Shown here piece after piece: positions 21,951 through 32,240 of a stretch of 64,000 bases of DNA. The notes beneath the pieces are model-generated. The model did no database searches and had not been told where the DNA came from. It saw nothing but the letters and a program-made list of their open reading frames with translations. The first letter of the stretch is position 1, and each line of letters begins with the position of its first letter. Source of the DNA: Sceloporus undulatus (taxonomy: Eukaryota > Chordata > Lepidosauria > Squamata > Phrynosomatidae); NCBI RefSeq assembly GCF_019175285.1, contig NC_056523.1, forward strand, positions 181,835,496-181,899,495. Reading direction: 5' to 3'. The translations under genes and the position numbers were made by a program.

Positions 21951-22955
21951 TCTCTCTGAGGGCACCCCAAAGAAGGTGATGCCCAAGAGTGGTCACGGAT
22001 ATAAAAAAAATTAAAAATTGGTAAAACAGTAAACAAGTGTAAAATTACATAAAAATATACAAATGTTAGAAAGCAACCATTAGACTAAAACCACACACAG
22101 TACTCCATGAAAACCAATCTGGATATATTAAATACAATGCCGGCTTAAATAAAAGCGCCTTAGCTTGCTACGAAAAGCAAACAGGATGAGACCAGCCTTG
22201 CCACCTCCCGTGAAGGGGATTCCAAGGGGTGGGAGCAGCCACCAAGAAGCCACTCTCTCTCGTGTCCACACCAAGCGAGCCTGGATGTGGTGAGACCAAG
22301 AGAAAGCCTTCCCTGAAGATCCTAGTGTTCTGGCAGGTTCATATGGGGAGTACAATTATTTAAATAATCTGGATCTAAGCCATATAGGGCTGGATAGTCA
22401 TAACCGAAGTTTGAGAATTGTACCCGGAAACCAAATCGGTAGCCACTGAAGCTGTTTTAATAAGGAATTTATATGCTCCCATAACTGACCCGGGTCAGCA
22501 TTCTGGCTGCAGTTTTTCTGAACCCATTCCAACAGTTTCCAAAGTCAGCCCTACGTAGGTGTGCTACAGCAGGTCTAAAGGGATGTAATAAGGCACATGT
22601 CACTGTAGCCAGCCTTGACGTCTCAACTAACTGCACAGCTGGAGCACAAGATTTTTAGCTGGGCAAATGCATTCCTAGCCACGGCTGAGACCTGGGCATC
22701 CAGGCAGAGTGGAGTCTAGGAGGACACCAAGCGTGACCCTCATATTCAGGGCAAGTTATAAACCCCATCCCACGAGGCAAGGCCCCTGTTCCGGATCTGC
22801 CACCGTCGTCTTCTCTGGAGTAAGTTTCAATTTTATGCCTTCACCCAGTCTACTACTGACAGCAGACATGGTTCAGTCCAGAGACAGCTTCCTTGGAACA
22901 CATGAAAAGGAGAGATAGGTTTGGGTGTCATCTCATATTGGTGACACCATTGAAT
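21951..22955 (-). mobile_element. L2/CR1-group LINE 3' half (arm A copy)
   Basis: Minus-strand reading includes YEPARTLGSSGKAFSWSHHI and VASWWLLPPLGIPF, the C-terminal end of a Jockey-superfamily ORF2. The 3' UTR ends in a 'GCCTTCTCTCTGAGGGCACCC' segment. It is a poorer version of the arm B copy at 52,780-53,800. Confidence 0.75.
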
Positions 22956-23040
22956 GGGGGACTTGGAGGTGGCCCATCCACAGGGTTTGCTATGAGTCAG
23001 GTTTACTTGAGGGCAGCCCAACACAACAACAGTGTTGCAA
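22955..23040 (+). mobile_element. BovB LINE 3' tail (arm A)
   Basis: CTTGGAGGTGGCCCATCCACA, GGGTTTGCTATGAGTCAGGT, TTACTTGAGGGCAGCCCAAC, then ACAACAACA. The counterpart is at 52,695-52,780. Confidence 0.7.
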
Positions 23041-23374
23041 TAACATTTAATGAATACAGACTTCAGGATCCTCTTCATCATGGTGGTTACTAGTCCGTGG
23101 TACTTCCAAAAGGCGGTGTGTCCCAGTATGAACTTGCTGAGGAACATGAACGAAATATGTTATTACATGGGGCTCTCACTGCTAACAGGTGGCCCACTGT
23201 AAGAAACAGGATGCTGGGCTTTGGTTGGTTAATACAATGACTTTAATTTTATTTTATTCCAGTACCTGGTGACCCCAGACCAGGGTGGCCCACCCATACC
23301 TTCCACCTGACCTGATGGTAAGGTAGTTTCTGATAGTCCTCTGTGTCCACTTTTTTTGCCCTAATAATCACCCA

Positions 23375-23455
23375 GTGGGTTTCGTAGCTGAGATGGAACA
23401 CAACCCTGGTCTTGGAGTAGTCCAGCACGAAAGCCATTACAACACACCATGCTTT
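23375..23455 (-). mobile_element. SINE head fragment (arm A)
   Basis: CCCAGTGGGTTTCGTAGCTG...CCTGGTCTTGGAGTAGTCC is the reverse complement of the SINE head. The counterpart is at 52,262-52,352. Confidence 0.65.
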
Positions 23456-23499
23456 CAATACTGAATATTGTCCCCCTGCCCCCATTAAACGAGTTCCCA

Positions 23500-23648
23500 G
23501 CTCAGCCATGAACCCAAGTCACACACTCTCAGCCTCAGAAAGGCAAGGGCAAACCTCTCTGAACAAATCTTGCCAGAAAACCCATTATAACTTGCCATAG
23601 GGTCACCATAGCTGGAAATGACTTGAAGGCACACAACAAGACGACAAC
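23500..23648 (+). mobile_element. SINE body and tail (arm A)
   Basis: CTCAGCCATGAACCCAAGTC, CAGCCTCAGAAAGGCAAGG, GGGTCACCATAGCTGGAAAT, GACTTGAAGGCACACAACAA. The counterpart is at 52,060-52,235 (minus). Confidence 0.75.
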
Positions 23649-23721
23649 CCCATTAGACCAGGAGCTCTGGAACAAACACACACTGCAGGGAGTATAGGGT
23701 GTAGTATAGAGCCTTGGCACA

Positions 23722-23930
23722 GAGTGACCAGATGGTCCTCCTTTTCCAGGACATACCACAATTGAAACCACTTCCCCAGGAGAAATTCAAAACGTCCTCC
23801 ATTCTAAGCATAATTAAGAAGAATGCTTTATATTTAGATGCATGTTTTTATCTTTTATTTGGTAACACTCATTTCTTACAATGGCCTCCCTTTGGTTGGA
23901 CATCTGATCACCTGCCTTGGCTGTTAAAGT
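23722..23930. mobile_element. hAT-like element (GGTGACCAGATGTCC termini), arm A
   Basis: AGAGTGACCAGATGGTCCTCC on the left and TTGGACATCTGATCACCTGCC on the right form imperfect inverted repeats. The interior has CAGGACATACCACAATTGAA and GTCCTCCATTCTAAGCAT. Confidence 0.65.
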
Positions 23931-24154
23931 GGTGTCAAACTGCTTTAATTCTGCAGTAGAGGCAGCCTCCCATGACGTTATCAAACCTATTTCCGCTTTA
24001 TTCCTATACGTGAGACTGGGCAAAGGCAACCTACCTCATCCCTCGACTCCCATTAAAAATTCCTTCCTTCGTCACAAGCCTTGTTTGGTGCAAACAGGGA
24101 GGGCAGGAAGAAACTGCGGCCAAACATTTATTCCAGTGCTGGACTTTGTTGTTG

Positions 24155-24385
24155 CTCTTGTTGTTGTGTGCTTCAAGTTGTTTCGATTTATGGCAACCCT
24201 AAGTCAATCCTACCACAGGTTTTCTTGGTGAGATTTTATCCACGAGGTTTGCTTGCCTTTCCCTGAGGCCTGAGAGAGTGTGACTTGCCCAAGATTAGCC
24301 AGGTGGGTTTCAATGGCATTCAGGAATTGAACCCTGGTCCCCAGAGTCCAACACTCAAACTACTACACCACACCAGCTCTCCAAC
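24155..24385 (-). mobile_element. Full-length tRNA-derived SINE (arm A)
   Basis: Plus strand shows the reverse of the whole unit: GTGTGCTTCAAGTTGTTTCG, GTGACTTGCCCAAGATTAGC, GAATTGAACCCTGGTCCCCA (B box), ACTACTACACCACACCAGCTC (A box). The counterpart is at 51,308-51,535. Confidence 0.85.
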
Positions 24386-24479
24386 CTAGTGAGTTCTTAA
24401 GACAATCTTTTTAGACCAATCTGGAAGAGCCCTTTATTTTTAAAATTTGAACGCATCCTCTCTGCCGTGATGTCCAAAG

Positions 24480-24600
24480 TTTGGGTCCTCCAGATGTTTT
24501 GGACATCTGTCCCAGAATCCTCACTGTTGACCAAGCTGGCAGGGGTTCTGGGATCTGAAGTCCAAAAACCTGGAGAACTAGTTTGGGAACCAGTGCGTAG
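24480..24600. repeat. MITE (GGGTCCTCCAGATGTTTTGGA family), arm A
   Basis: Palindromic: GGGTCCTCCAGATGTTTTGG...CCAAAAACCTGGAGAACTAG around CCCAGAATCCTCACTGTTGACC. The counterpart is at 51,085-51,230. Confidence 0.7.
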
Positions 24601-24754
24601 GCAATTGCGTAGTTGAGGGAGAAGGGCGGGAATTGATGGAATGTATTTTAGTATATGTTGGCATTTTTATATTGTACAGTATTTTATCTGTTATTGTAAG
24701 CCACCTCGATCCTGGTGGAGAGGTGGATAAATGAATTATTATTTTATCAATGTT

Positions 24755-24850
24755 GTGTTGTTTTGTGCCTTCAAGCTGTTTCCAACTCATGGTGACCCTA
24801 AGCAGGTGAGCCTATCGTGGGGTTTTTTGTTGTTTGTTTTTTTGCAAGAT
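24755..24850 (-). mobile_element. SINE tail fragment (arm A)
   Basis: TTTTGTGCCTTCAAGCTGTT, TCCAACTCATGGTGACCCTA. The counterpart is in 50,800-50,930. Confidence 0.65.
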
Positions 24851-24861
24851 TTGTTCAGGGA

Positions 24862-25905
24862 GTTTGCCATTGACTTCTGTGATGGCTGGGTCTTCACATC
24901 TGGGAAAATTTCCTGAACACAAAGGGTTAATCTGGAGGATGTGATGCTAATGAGAGATGAATACATTACTGATGTCTTTGACATCTGCTGATGTAAGTTC
25001 TAACTGACCAATATAGAGTAGACGGAGATTTCAATAACTTTCTATGGGGATTTTAAAAAGGCTTGTGAGCCATCGTCTTTTGTCTTCCCTTGAACTCTCC
25101 TGAGGTGGAAACCAGTTGCTGTCTCTTGAGTCTGGGAGAACAGACTCAAGTGAATGCGTCGAGAGGCAGGGGGCACCTCTGATCCAGGAACTCCAAGGAC
25201 TACAAATCCCATTGTTTGTGAGTTAGTTATGGAATGTGTTGCTAGTTTCGTTTTAGGCCTTTTGTTATTTTCAACAATGCTTTCTGAGAATGATTCTTGT
25301 AATTATGTTATTTGACCTGCAGGCAAAAGGTGCTTTGCAGAGTGTTATAAATTCTTTCTATCCTATTCTATCCTTTTGTTTAATATAAATTTTTCTTTCT
25401 TAAAAAGCATCTGCTATCTTCTTATCCTGTACACGTGCCTTTATTCGGTCATGATTGCTGTGGGTTAGCAAGAAAGGAAACTAGATCTCTCTTTTCAAGC
25501 AGTCCCAGTGTGTGCTGAAATTGACGATGCAGCAGACTTACCTCGGCTCTCATTGCTCAACAGGAGCAAGAATGGAGATTCTAGGAATCCTGAGAGAAAA
25601 GTGTGAAAAGAGGGCTCCCTGGTGAGTAAAGGTCACGCACAGGGCGCCAGGGCTCAAGGGAAAGCCCCCAAGTTTACATGTTGGCAGGGTGGTTTTGGAC
25701 TGTTGGAACATTGCTTGCGGGCATAGAGTGGTGTTCAGCTCTTGGAGTTTTGTATTTATGTTGATGATTGAAGAAGTATCTTTTCTCTTTCTTTCTATCT
25801 TCTCCGAACTCTCTCTCTTGTGCTCCACTGCGAAGTTAAGGAGATTTGCTGGTCTTACTTGTTCTTTGCTTGGAGGAGGCCTTTTCAAAAAACTGCCTTA
25901 AAAAC
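24862..25905. other. Block present in arm A and absent from arm B
   Basis: In arm B the matching point is about 50,800, where the two SINE pieces are joined directly. The block carries AT-rich sequence with TATAAATTCTTTC and AATATAAATTTTTC, and a strong minus-strand donor-like GAG|GTAAGT near 25,539. It begins TGTGATGGCTGGGTCTTC just inside its left edge. It may be a solo LTR-like insertion (old virus-like fossil) or other insert; I could not prove family or terminal repeats. Confidence 0.45.
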
Positions 25906-26098
25906 TCCTTGAACAACCTTGCCCAAGAAAGCCCACATAGGGAGTCCCCTAACTGGGAAGGGACTTGAGGCACACAATATTCACAACACTTTTCTCCCAG
26001 CCCCAAGGCCTCAATATGGCCCTGCTGAGTTGGAACAGGAGGGAAGGGGTTAAATGGCCGCCTTGGTCCCCTGGGAGGAGAAAGGGGGAGTTAAAGTA

Positions 26099-26105
26099 AC
26101 CAATT
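26099..26105 (+). promoter_or_regulatory. CCAAT-like box upstream of TATA (arm A)
   Basis: ACCAATT lies 112 bp upstream of the TATAAAA at 26,217. Its copy in arm B is near 50,590 on the minus strand. Confidence 0.3.
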
Positions 26106-26216
26106 GACATGAAAAGTCGCCTAAGAAGAAGAGACCAGGGCAGAGGGAAACTAGGGAGGGCAGGGAAGATCCCATGCCTCTCTTCTCTCCCTCTCTCTCC
26201 GCCTCCTCTTTTGGGG

Positions 26217-26223
26217 TATAAAA
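26217..26223 (+). promoter_or_regulatory. TATA-box promoter candidate (arm A)
   Basis: GGGGTATAAAAAGGGATTGGG stands after a pyrimidine-rich stretch and before a GC-rich, initiator-like region (GCAGAGCCAGGCTCCAGGAG). The context resembles a vertebrate core promoter or an LTR promoter. The same block is repeated in reverse at 50,464-50,470. No downstream coding exon was recognised. Confidence 0.4.
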
Positions 26224-26439
26224 AGGGATTGGGAGTCCACCGTGGCGCAGCAGAGCCAGGCTCCAGGAGGAGAGCTCCTTTTGCCCTGTCTGCACTTGGT
26301 TACACGACGAGAGCGCTTCCAAAGCGAAGAAGAAAGGGCTTCAGAGGCTCCTGCGAGCCTTCCCTTCTCAAGGTGCTTTGCAAGACAGAGTACTCACTTC
26401 TGTGGCAGGAGATTTTGTCTCTGGACTTATGCACCACTA

Positions 26440-27120
26440 TACACACCCACCCATCCATATATATATATTATATATATATGCAGAGAGAGAGGAGGTTGTG
26501 TGTGTTGTGTGGGTTTATATATATATTGCTACACTTGTTATACTTGTTTGTATATCTATATATATATTGGTTAATCTACCTATATTGTGCTATATTATGT
26601 TATAGAAGATATACACACACATATCACACATACATGGTTTATCTACTTGCGTTGTATAGTATAGAGACAAAATTTACTTGTATGTTGTGTGTATATATGG
26701 TAATCCAGAGAAAATGTACTTCTATATACATATTTTGTTGTTTTATGTATATATTGTCAATGTTATATAATATAGAGATAAATTTACATAGATAAAAATT
26801 TTGTCTCAATAATATAGCGTGTATTTACAGAAGTTAAATTATCTCTGTTTCATACATCCACAACTTATTAATTAGCCATATATATATATATATATAGTAA
26901 ACTATCTGTGTGATGTATAATATGAGATAAAATTTGCTCAATATAAGCCTATATGTGCACCGTGTTGGTGTGTGTATATATATGGTTAATGTGTTATATA
27001 TAGAGAGATAAAATTTACTTATATATGTATATAGGTCCAATAGTTACAGAAGTAAATTTTATCTGTATTTTATATAGTGATATATAAATACAGATTATAG
27101 ATAAATTACTTCTGTTAGTA
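26440..27120. repeat. AT-rich degenerate minisatellite
   Basis: TA, CA and TG runs interleaved with a recurring phrase TATAGAGATAAAATTTACTT (26,655, 26,775, 26,930, 27,000; again at 27,385 and 27,460) and TATATATGGTTAAT (26,985; 27,430). The unit is roughly 100 bp but irregular. Open frames here are low-complexity Tyr/Ile runs. Confidence 0.7.
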
Positions 27121-27121
27121 T

Positions 27122-27318
27122 TACAGTCAGCCTTCTTATACACGGATTCAACTACACGGTTTAAAAGTTCAAAAAAGGTAAATTTCAAATTCAAACCTTG
27201 ATTTTCCATTTTTTATTTTTGCTATGCCGTATATTTAATGGGACTTGAGCATACACGGATTTTTGTTATACACGGTGGATTTGAACAAACCCCAGCGTAT
27301 AACAAGGGTCCACTGTAT
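27122..27318. mobile_element. Tigger-like MITE (TATACACGGATTCAAC family)
   Basis: TACAGTCAGCCTTCTTATACA at the left and GTATAACAAGGGTCCACTGTA at the right, both inside TA. The interior has CGGATTTTTGTTATACACGG. A relative is at 58,398-58,650. Confidence 0.7.
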
Positions 27319-27912
27319 GTGTTGTGTAATCAGTTATAGATACACACGTATATATGGTATTCAGTCTGTTGTGGTATATAAATAAATAGAGATTAAATGT
27401 ACTTATTATATGTGTGTGGTGTGTGTAATGGTTAATCTAATCTCTTGTACTACATAAGTATAGAGATAAAATTATCCTCCCAATGTTATCTTTGTGTGTG
27501 TCTGTGTGTATAAACTCTGATAGCAGTTGGGACATGATAGGTGGTTTGGAGCTTGGGGTGGGATTAGTTTTACTGTAAATGGTATATATATCTATACCTA
27601 TATTTATATGTTGTACAGTTTGTGTGTGAATATATGTAATGTATGTATGTATAAAGTGGGAAAGCATATGTATGTCTGCACACCACACATACCACAGTAT
27701 AGTATGTTACAGTATAGGCATAATATTAGTGTGTGTGTTTGTACTGTATAGGCATAAATACTTTTAACATTAAATCTATATCTACCCATAAAACCAATCC
27801 AGTTTGAGTTTAAAATAATATCCATGCCTATATATATATATTGATAAATAGATGGACAGACCCACTAGCACATTATATTTCTCTCTCTCTCTCTCTCTCT
27901 TACTATATATAT

Positions 27913-27944
<32 letters not shown>

Positions 27945-27960
27945 GGCATAGTTATTATTT
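27319..27960. repeat. AT-rich simple sequence with (TC)n and (CA)n
   Basis: Continues the minisatellite phrases (27,385-27,470) and ends in TC repeats (27,882-27,901) and CA repeats (27,920-27,944). Confidence 0.7.
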
Positions 27961-28114
27961 TAAACTATCAACAAAGGGCCATCTTAAAACTGCACTTGCT
28001 TTTCATTTCCATTCACAAAGGATTTTTGAATTTGATTACATCCTCACACACCATGGCGTGTGTGTGTGTGGTGTATATATATCTCTTTGTCCCTGGCTTG
28101 CCACTCCACCAAAT

Positions 28115-28210
28115 GCATCTAAGGAAGTAGACTGAAGTCTAGGAAGCTCTGCTGCCAACTTCTTCCTTTCAGTTAGCCTCAAAGGTGCTACAAGACCTCT
28201 CTACGTTTTA
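28115..28210 (+). repeat. 'Gaagtagact...aggtgctacaaga' module
   Basis: AAATGCATCTAAGGAAGTAG, CTGCTGCCAACTTCTTCC, CAAAGGTGCTACAAGACCTC. Same family as 56,529-56,850. Confidence 0.6.
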
Positions 28211-28274
28211 AGATTCAGTTATCTACAGTTTACTAGTAAAAACTAGCCTGTTTAACTTATAAATGCATCCATGC

Positions 28275-28590
28275 TATTTGTTTTTTGTGTTGTGTAACTT
28301 CCAAGTCTTTCTGACTTCAGTGTGAACCTATCCTTGGCAAGATTTGTTCAGAGGAGTTTTCCATGGCCTTCTCCTGGCTGAGAGAGTGTTGGGCCAAGAC
28401 TCTGGAGACGGGTTCAAATCCCTGCTCAGCATAGAAACCCAGTGGGTGACCTTGGGCAAGTCACATCTCTCAGCCCCTGAAGAAGGCAATGGCAACCTCC
28501 TCTGAACAAATCTTGCCAAGAAAACCCATGATATTTGCCTTAGGGACAACATAAGTCAGAAATGACTTGAAGGCCTACACCACAACAACC
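28275..28590. mobile_element. Two tRNA-SINEs head to head (minus then plus)
   Basis: 28,275-28,385 is a minus-strand SINE tail (TGTTGTGTAACTTCCAAGTC, GCAAGATTTGTTCAGAGGAG). 28,385-28,590 is a plus-strand copy from the B-box region (GGTTCAAATCCCTGCTCAGC) to the tail (GAAATGACTTGAAGGCCTAC). Confidence 0.75.
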
Positions 28591-28649
28591 TTCGCTCTGG
28601 ATTGTGGCCTACTGCTCCCTGCCACCATTTTGGGGTAGGATGGGAATGG

Positions 28650-28765
28650 CTCACGCAGTGGTCCCCAAACTGTGCCCTTAAGAGATTTTGGGTTTCATCT
28701 CCCAGAACCTATGCCATGTTGGACAATAGTGTGGGATTCTGGGAGCTGAAGTCCAAAAAAATCCC
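28650..28765. repeat. MITE (palindromic, CTCCCAGAACC...GGGATTCTGGGAG)
   Basis: CCCCAAACTGTGCCCTTAAG, CATCTCCCAGAACCTATGCC and GGGATTCTGGGAGCTGAAGT; same family as 24,480-24,600. Confidence 0.6.
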
Positions 28766-28929
28766 TTGGTGGGGAGCACTGATAGCAAGGACAACTGCCT
28801 CACCACACCAGCATCACACCATTGCTTTTAAAAAATCACCTTATATTTAAAATGTTTCTAAACCCCCAAAGGACAGCTGGTTGGTCTATAAAGCCAATGG
28901 TGGGGTATGGATGGTTTACAAATGTCCCT

Positions 28930-29712
28930 TTTAAACGGGTGACTAGACGTTCCTCCTTTTTTCAGGACATGACCTCCATTTCAGCCTGTTGCCAAGAGGA
29001 ATTCCAAAAGGTCCTCCATTTTGAGCATGACTTTACATTATGAGCATTTTACACACACACACACACTTCAGCCTTCTGCCCAGGAGGAATCCCAAAATGT
29101 CCTCCATTTTGTGCATGAATTTATATATATGAGCATTATTGTATGTATGTATGTATACACACACACACACATTATATTTAGATGAGTGTTTTTGAATGTT
29201 TGGTAAAGTCCAAACATTTTCCTTGAAGGTCCTACATTTCAGTGCCTTTCCCCCTTTGGCAAGGACAGGCAACCTGAGTTCCTCTTTTTTTCCAGGACAT
29301 GTCCTCCATTTCAGCCTTCTGCCCAGGAGGAATCTCAAAATGTCCTCCATTTTGTGCAATATTTATATTATGAGCATATATGTATGTATGATACACACAC
29401 AACCACACATTTATATTTAGATGAGTGTTTTGATGTTTGGTAAAGTCCAACATTTTCCTTGAAGTCCTACATTTCAGTGCCTTATCCTCCCTTGTGGCAA
29501 GGACAGGCAACCTGAGTTCCTCTTTTTTTCCAGGACATTGTCTCCATTTCAGCCTTTGCCCAGGAGGAATTCCAAAGGTCCTCCATTTTGAGCATGACTT
29601 TATACAGTATTATGAGCATGACTGTATATGTATGTATACACACACTTAAATGAGTTTCCAGTTTTTATTTGGTAAGCCTACATTTTGGAAGGTCCTATTT
29701 TCACAATGCCTT
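28930..29712 (+). repeat. Tandem array of hAT-like element segments
   Basis: The phrase CAGGACATGTCCTCCATTTC / AGGAGGAATTCCAAAAGGTC / CCATTTTGAGCATGACTTTA recurs at 28,963, 29,065, 29,295 and 29,532. The copies are separated by (CA)n or (TA)n and TTTAGATGAGTGTTTTGA. The units derive from the element at 23,722-23,930. Confidence 0.75.
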
Positions 29713-29794
29713 GTCTTCCTTGTAGTGAGGAGATAAAGTAGGACTTCGGAGCTACAAGTTGGAGAAGCTGTGTGGTTGTGGCTTGCTACACATA

Positions 29795-29925
29795 GAACAT
29801 TGTGCGCTTCAAGTCGTTTGACTCCGGCAACTATATAGGTTTTCTTGGCAATTTCTTCAGAGAGGATTTGCCATTGCCATCTTCTGAGGCTGAGAGAGTG
29901 TGACTTGCTCAGTCACCCAAGTTTT
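29795..29925 (-). mobile_element. SINE fragment
   Basis: TTGTGCGCTTCAAGTCGTTT, GATTTGCCATTGCCATCTTC, GAGAGAGTGTGACTTGCTCA on the plus strand: tail and middle of the tRNA-SINE in reverse. Confidence 0.75.
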
Positions 29926-30051
29926 TAAGATTCGGTGTTTACTTTTAAGCAATTACATTTAATATTATTAGATTTTACAGAAAAGAGATGAGCAAGAAGA
30001 AAAATGTTATTATTGTATTGTATAAACAGATGATAAAAACTGTTTCTAAAT

Positions 30052-30076
30052 NNNNNNNNNNNNNNNNNNNNNNNNN
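30052..30076. other. Assembly gap (25 N)
   Basis: Exactly 25 N. The base string before it ends TGTTTCTAAAT and after it starts TGTTCTAAATA, so the flanks may overlap and the gap may be of zero or negative length. Confidence 0.99.
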
Positions 30077-30319
30077 TGTTCTAAATAATATAGTCAATTT
30101 ATTCTGTTCTTCTAGTTGATATTATTCTTATAGAGAGAATAATTGTTTGAACGGAATCCATTTTTAAAATCCAAATGCCTTCTTCTCACTCTTAGTAAAC
30201 CCAGATCGGTCTTCCCTGATACTGTCGAGGAGATAAATTTTAAAGGAAGCAGAGACAAACTATGGCCAGAGGAGTAGTATTCAAAGAGATAGCTATGCTG
30301 GTAAGATTCAGCATAGAAA

Positions 30320-30545
30320 GATAGAAAGGAATCCTGTAGCATCTTTGAGACGGAGAAGAATTTCTAGCTTCAGTTTCTGTGGACTCCAGTTCACCATCAG
30401 ATGCCACAAGAGCTTGGGCTAGAAAAGTATTTTTCTCAGGCTGCATCCGCACTACAGAAGTAAATCCCAGTTTGACACCATTTTAACTACAATGGTTCAG
30501 TGCTATAGAATTCTGGGAATTGTAGTTTGCTGTGAAATTAATCTC
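30320..30545. repeat. Two repeat fragments: 'caatgctacaggattc' module and fold-back MITE
   Basis: AGGAATCCTGTAGCATCTTTG (30,328) is a minus-strand piece of the 56,529 module. 30,450-30,545 reads ACTACAGAAGTAAATCCCAG, ACTACAATGGTTCAGTGCTA and ATTCTGGGAATTGTAGTTTG, the fold-back MITE half. Confidence 0.6.
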
Positions 30546-32155
30546 TTCTGGTTACTATTGTCTTTAAACAGGTTTTTTTTCCATTTCTGTTCCTGAATGG
30601 TCCTGATTTTACTGGAAGCAAGAAGCTATTGTTAATTCAGAAGAAACAAACAGTAAAATAGAGACCAACTATGAGCTACAAGGTATATTTGAACAGATGG
30701 TATAAGAATTTAATCAGTAATAGAATTCGGGGCTGAGCAGGATCTGGGCAACTTGGTTTGTCTCTTCCAGCTTCTAGTAATGTCCATGGTTTCTCAAGAG
30801 GACCATACCTCAGAAGCCATAGCTATCAGGGTCATGATCGCTCTCAGGTGTAACCAAGTGAGCTTATAAAGGTTTTTTCTGGTTTCATAGATTTGAATGG
30901 CTGTTGTAAATCATTTTCAAATGCTTACTCAGTCTCCAGAAATAATAGTTGCTCTTTTATTTAAACACAGGTTTTTATTTTATTTTAATAGAGTTTTATT
31001 TAGACAACAGTTTTAAATCCTTCTGGTAGAATGATCTTTGTTGTTTTGTATATGAGAACTAAGGTTTAGATTGAGAGACGTGGTTTTCCCATAGTTTAAA
31101 GAAAGAAAGCAAGAAAGACTTAATTCCAAGGTTGGTATAAATCAGATGACATTAAAAAATACTATACTCCTTGTTTGCTTGTTTTTAATTGATTATTCTT
31201 TTCTTTTTTTAAAAAAAAAGTCTGGTTGTTATTAGTTTTCCAATTCTCTTACTGTAACCATATTGACTGTTTGAATTTAAATTTCTTAACTTCAACAGTT
31301 TATTGGCAGTTGGTCATTGTCAGTTGGTTCTTTTTAATCACTTGATAGTGCATTAAATGCAGTTCAGAAACAAATCCTTCAATTAACATAAGTTCAACCA
31401 AAATAACAAAAAAGCACTTTTTAAAGAACTATTATTATTTAAGCTTGTGGCCATAACATCTGAACTGCATTTTGCTACTTAATTTTCTGATTTAGTCTTT
31501 TATTGGTTTAGGCCTACACATCAATGCAAAAAACCCTTTTAAACAAACAAAAAACCCACAACAATCCCAGTTGAAACTAAAATGTTTTTTTAATGTATTT
31601 TTCCAGCTCTGGATGATTCTAGTTTGACCCAGCCTAATTAATAATAATAATAAAATTTATTTATATTTCCCCCCTCTCCCTGCACATAAGAGGTTTTCAT
31701 GAAAATATGACTTAACGTTCTGTGGCAGTGATGCTTAGTGAATGAATTGCTTCAAATTCAAGCATTAGAGGCTTTTACATTTTTCTATCCTACACATCTC
31801 TCTATTAACATATGTGTTAAACTGCAGTTAAAGCCAGACTTCAATATTCTACTCATTCTAAAACTTAATATTGCTGTCTTGGAATAGCCCTGGTGTTTTA
31901 GGAAGGATAAGGCATGATCTCTCCTATATGTACAAGCGCTCTCAGACAGGTGAAGAATAGTTATCTGGATTACAGTTACCTTGCTCTTGACCATAAAGCT
32001 TTGCTTAGCCCACTGAGATCTCTCTTAAAATGTTGCCTAAATTTGAGATATCTTAATAGACAAATCAGCACAGCATCTTAGGGCCCAAAGCCACTAGTCA
32101 CTTATTTTGAAGCCTGTGAACTCGGATAAGATGCATAAGTATAAAATAGCATATT
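30546..32155. other. AT-rich sequence, nothing recognised
   Basis: No coding run, splice pair or repeat family stands out apart from short T and A runs. Confidence 0.5.
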
Positions 32156-32156
32156 T

Positions 32157-32240
32157 ATTATTATTATTATTATTCTTTATTTATATAGCGCTGTAAACTT
32201 ACACAGCACTGAACATACAAACAATAAAATAGTTCAGAAG
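32157..32240 (-). mobile_element. L2 LINE 3' tail
   Basis: ATT repeat followed by CTTTATTTATATAGCGCTGT and AAACTTACACAGCACTGAA, the same reverse-strand 3' end as at 4,976-5,020. Confidence 0.8.

Larger units (their letters stand above)
18985..26465 (+). repeat. Arm A of a large inverted duplication
   Basis: Sequence from 18,985 to 26,465 reappears in reverse complement from about 56,632 down to 50,199, in the same order with many small indels. Anchor pairs: 19,100 with 56,535; 20,500 with 55,240; 22,150 with 53,600; 23,730 with 51,980; 24,300 with 51,390; 26,217 with 50,470; 26,460 with 50,205. Arm A carries extra homopolymer length (for example G/T runs at 19,029-19,053, A runs at 19,692 and 19,764) and a block of about 1 kb absent from arm B. 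Confidence 0.93.

Noticed and set aside
25530-25560. Minus-strand ATGAGAGCCGAG|GTAAGT as GTSF1 first exon
   Set aside because: Its phase does not fit the next exon (a stop results), and it lies in a block present in only one arm.
26109-26795. 228-codon plus-strand open frame
   Set aside because: It begins in GC-rich promoter-like sequence and then runs through AT microsatellite giving Tyr/Ile/Cys runs; no domain, and the arm B copy does not preserve it.
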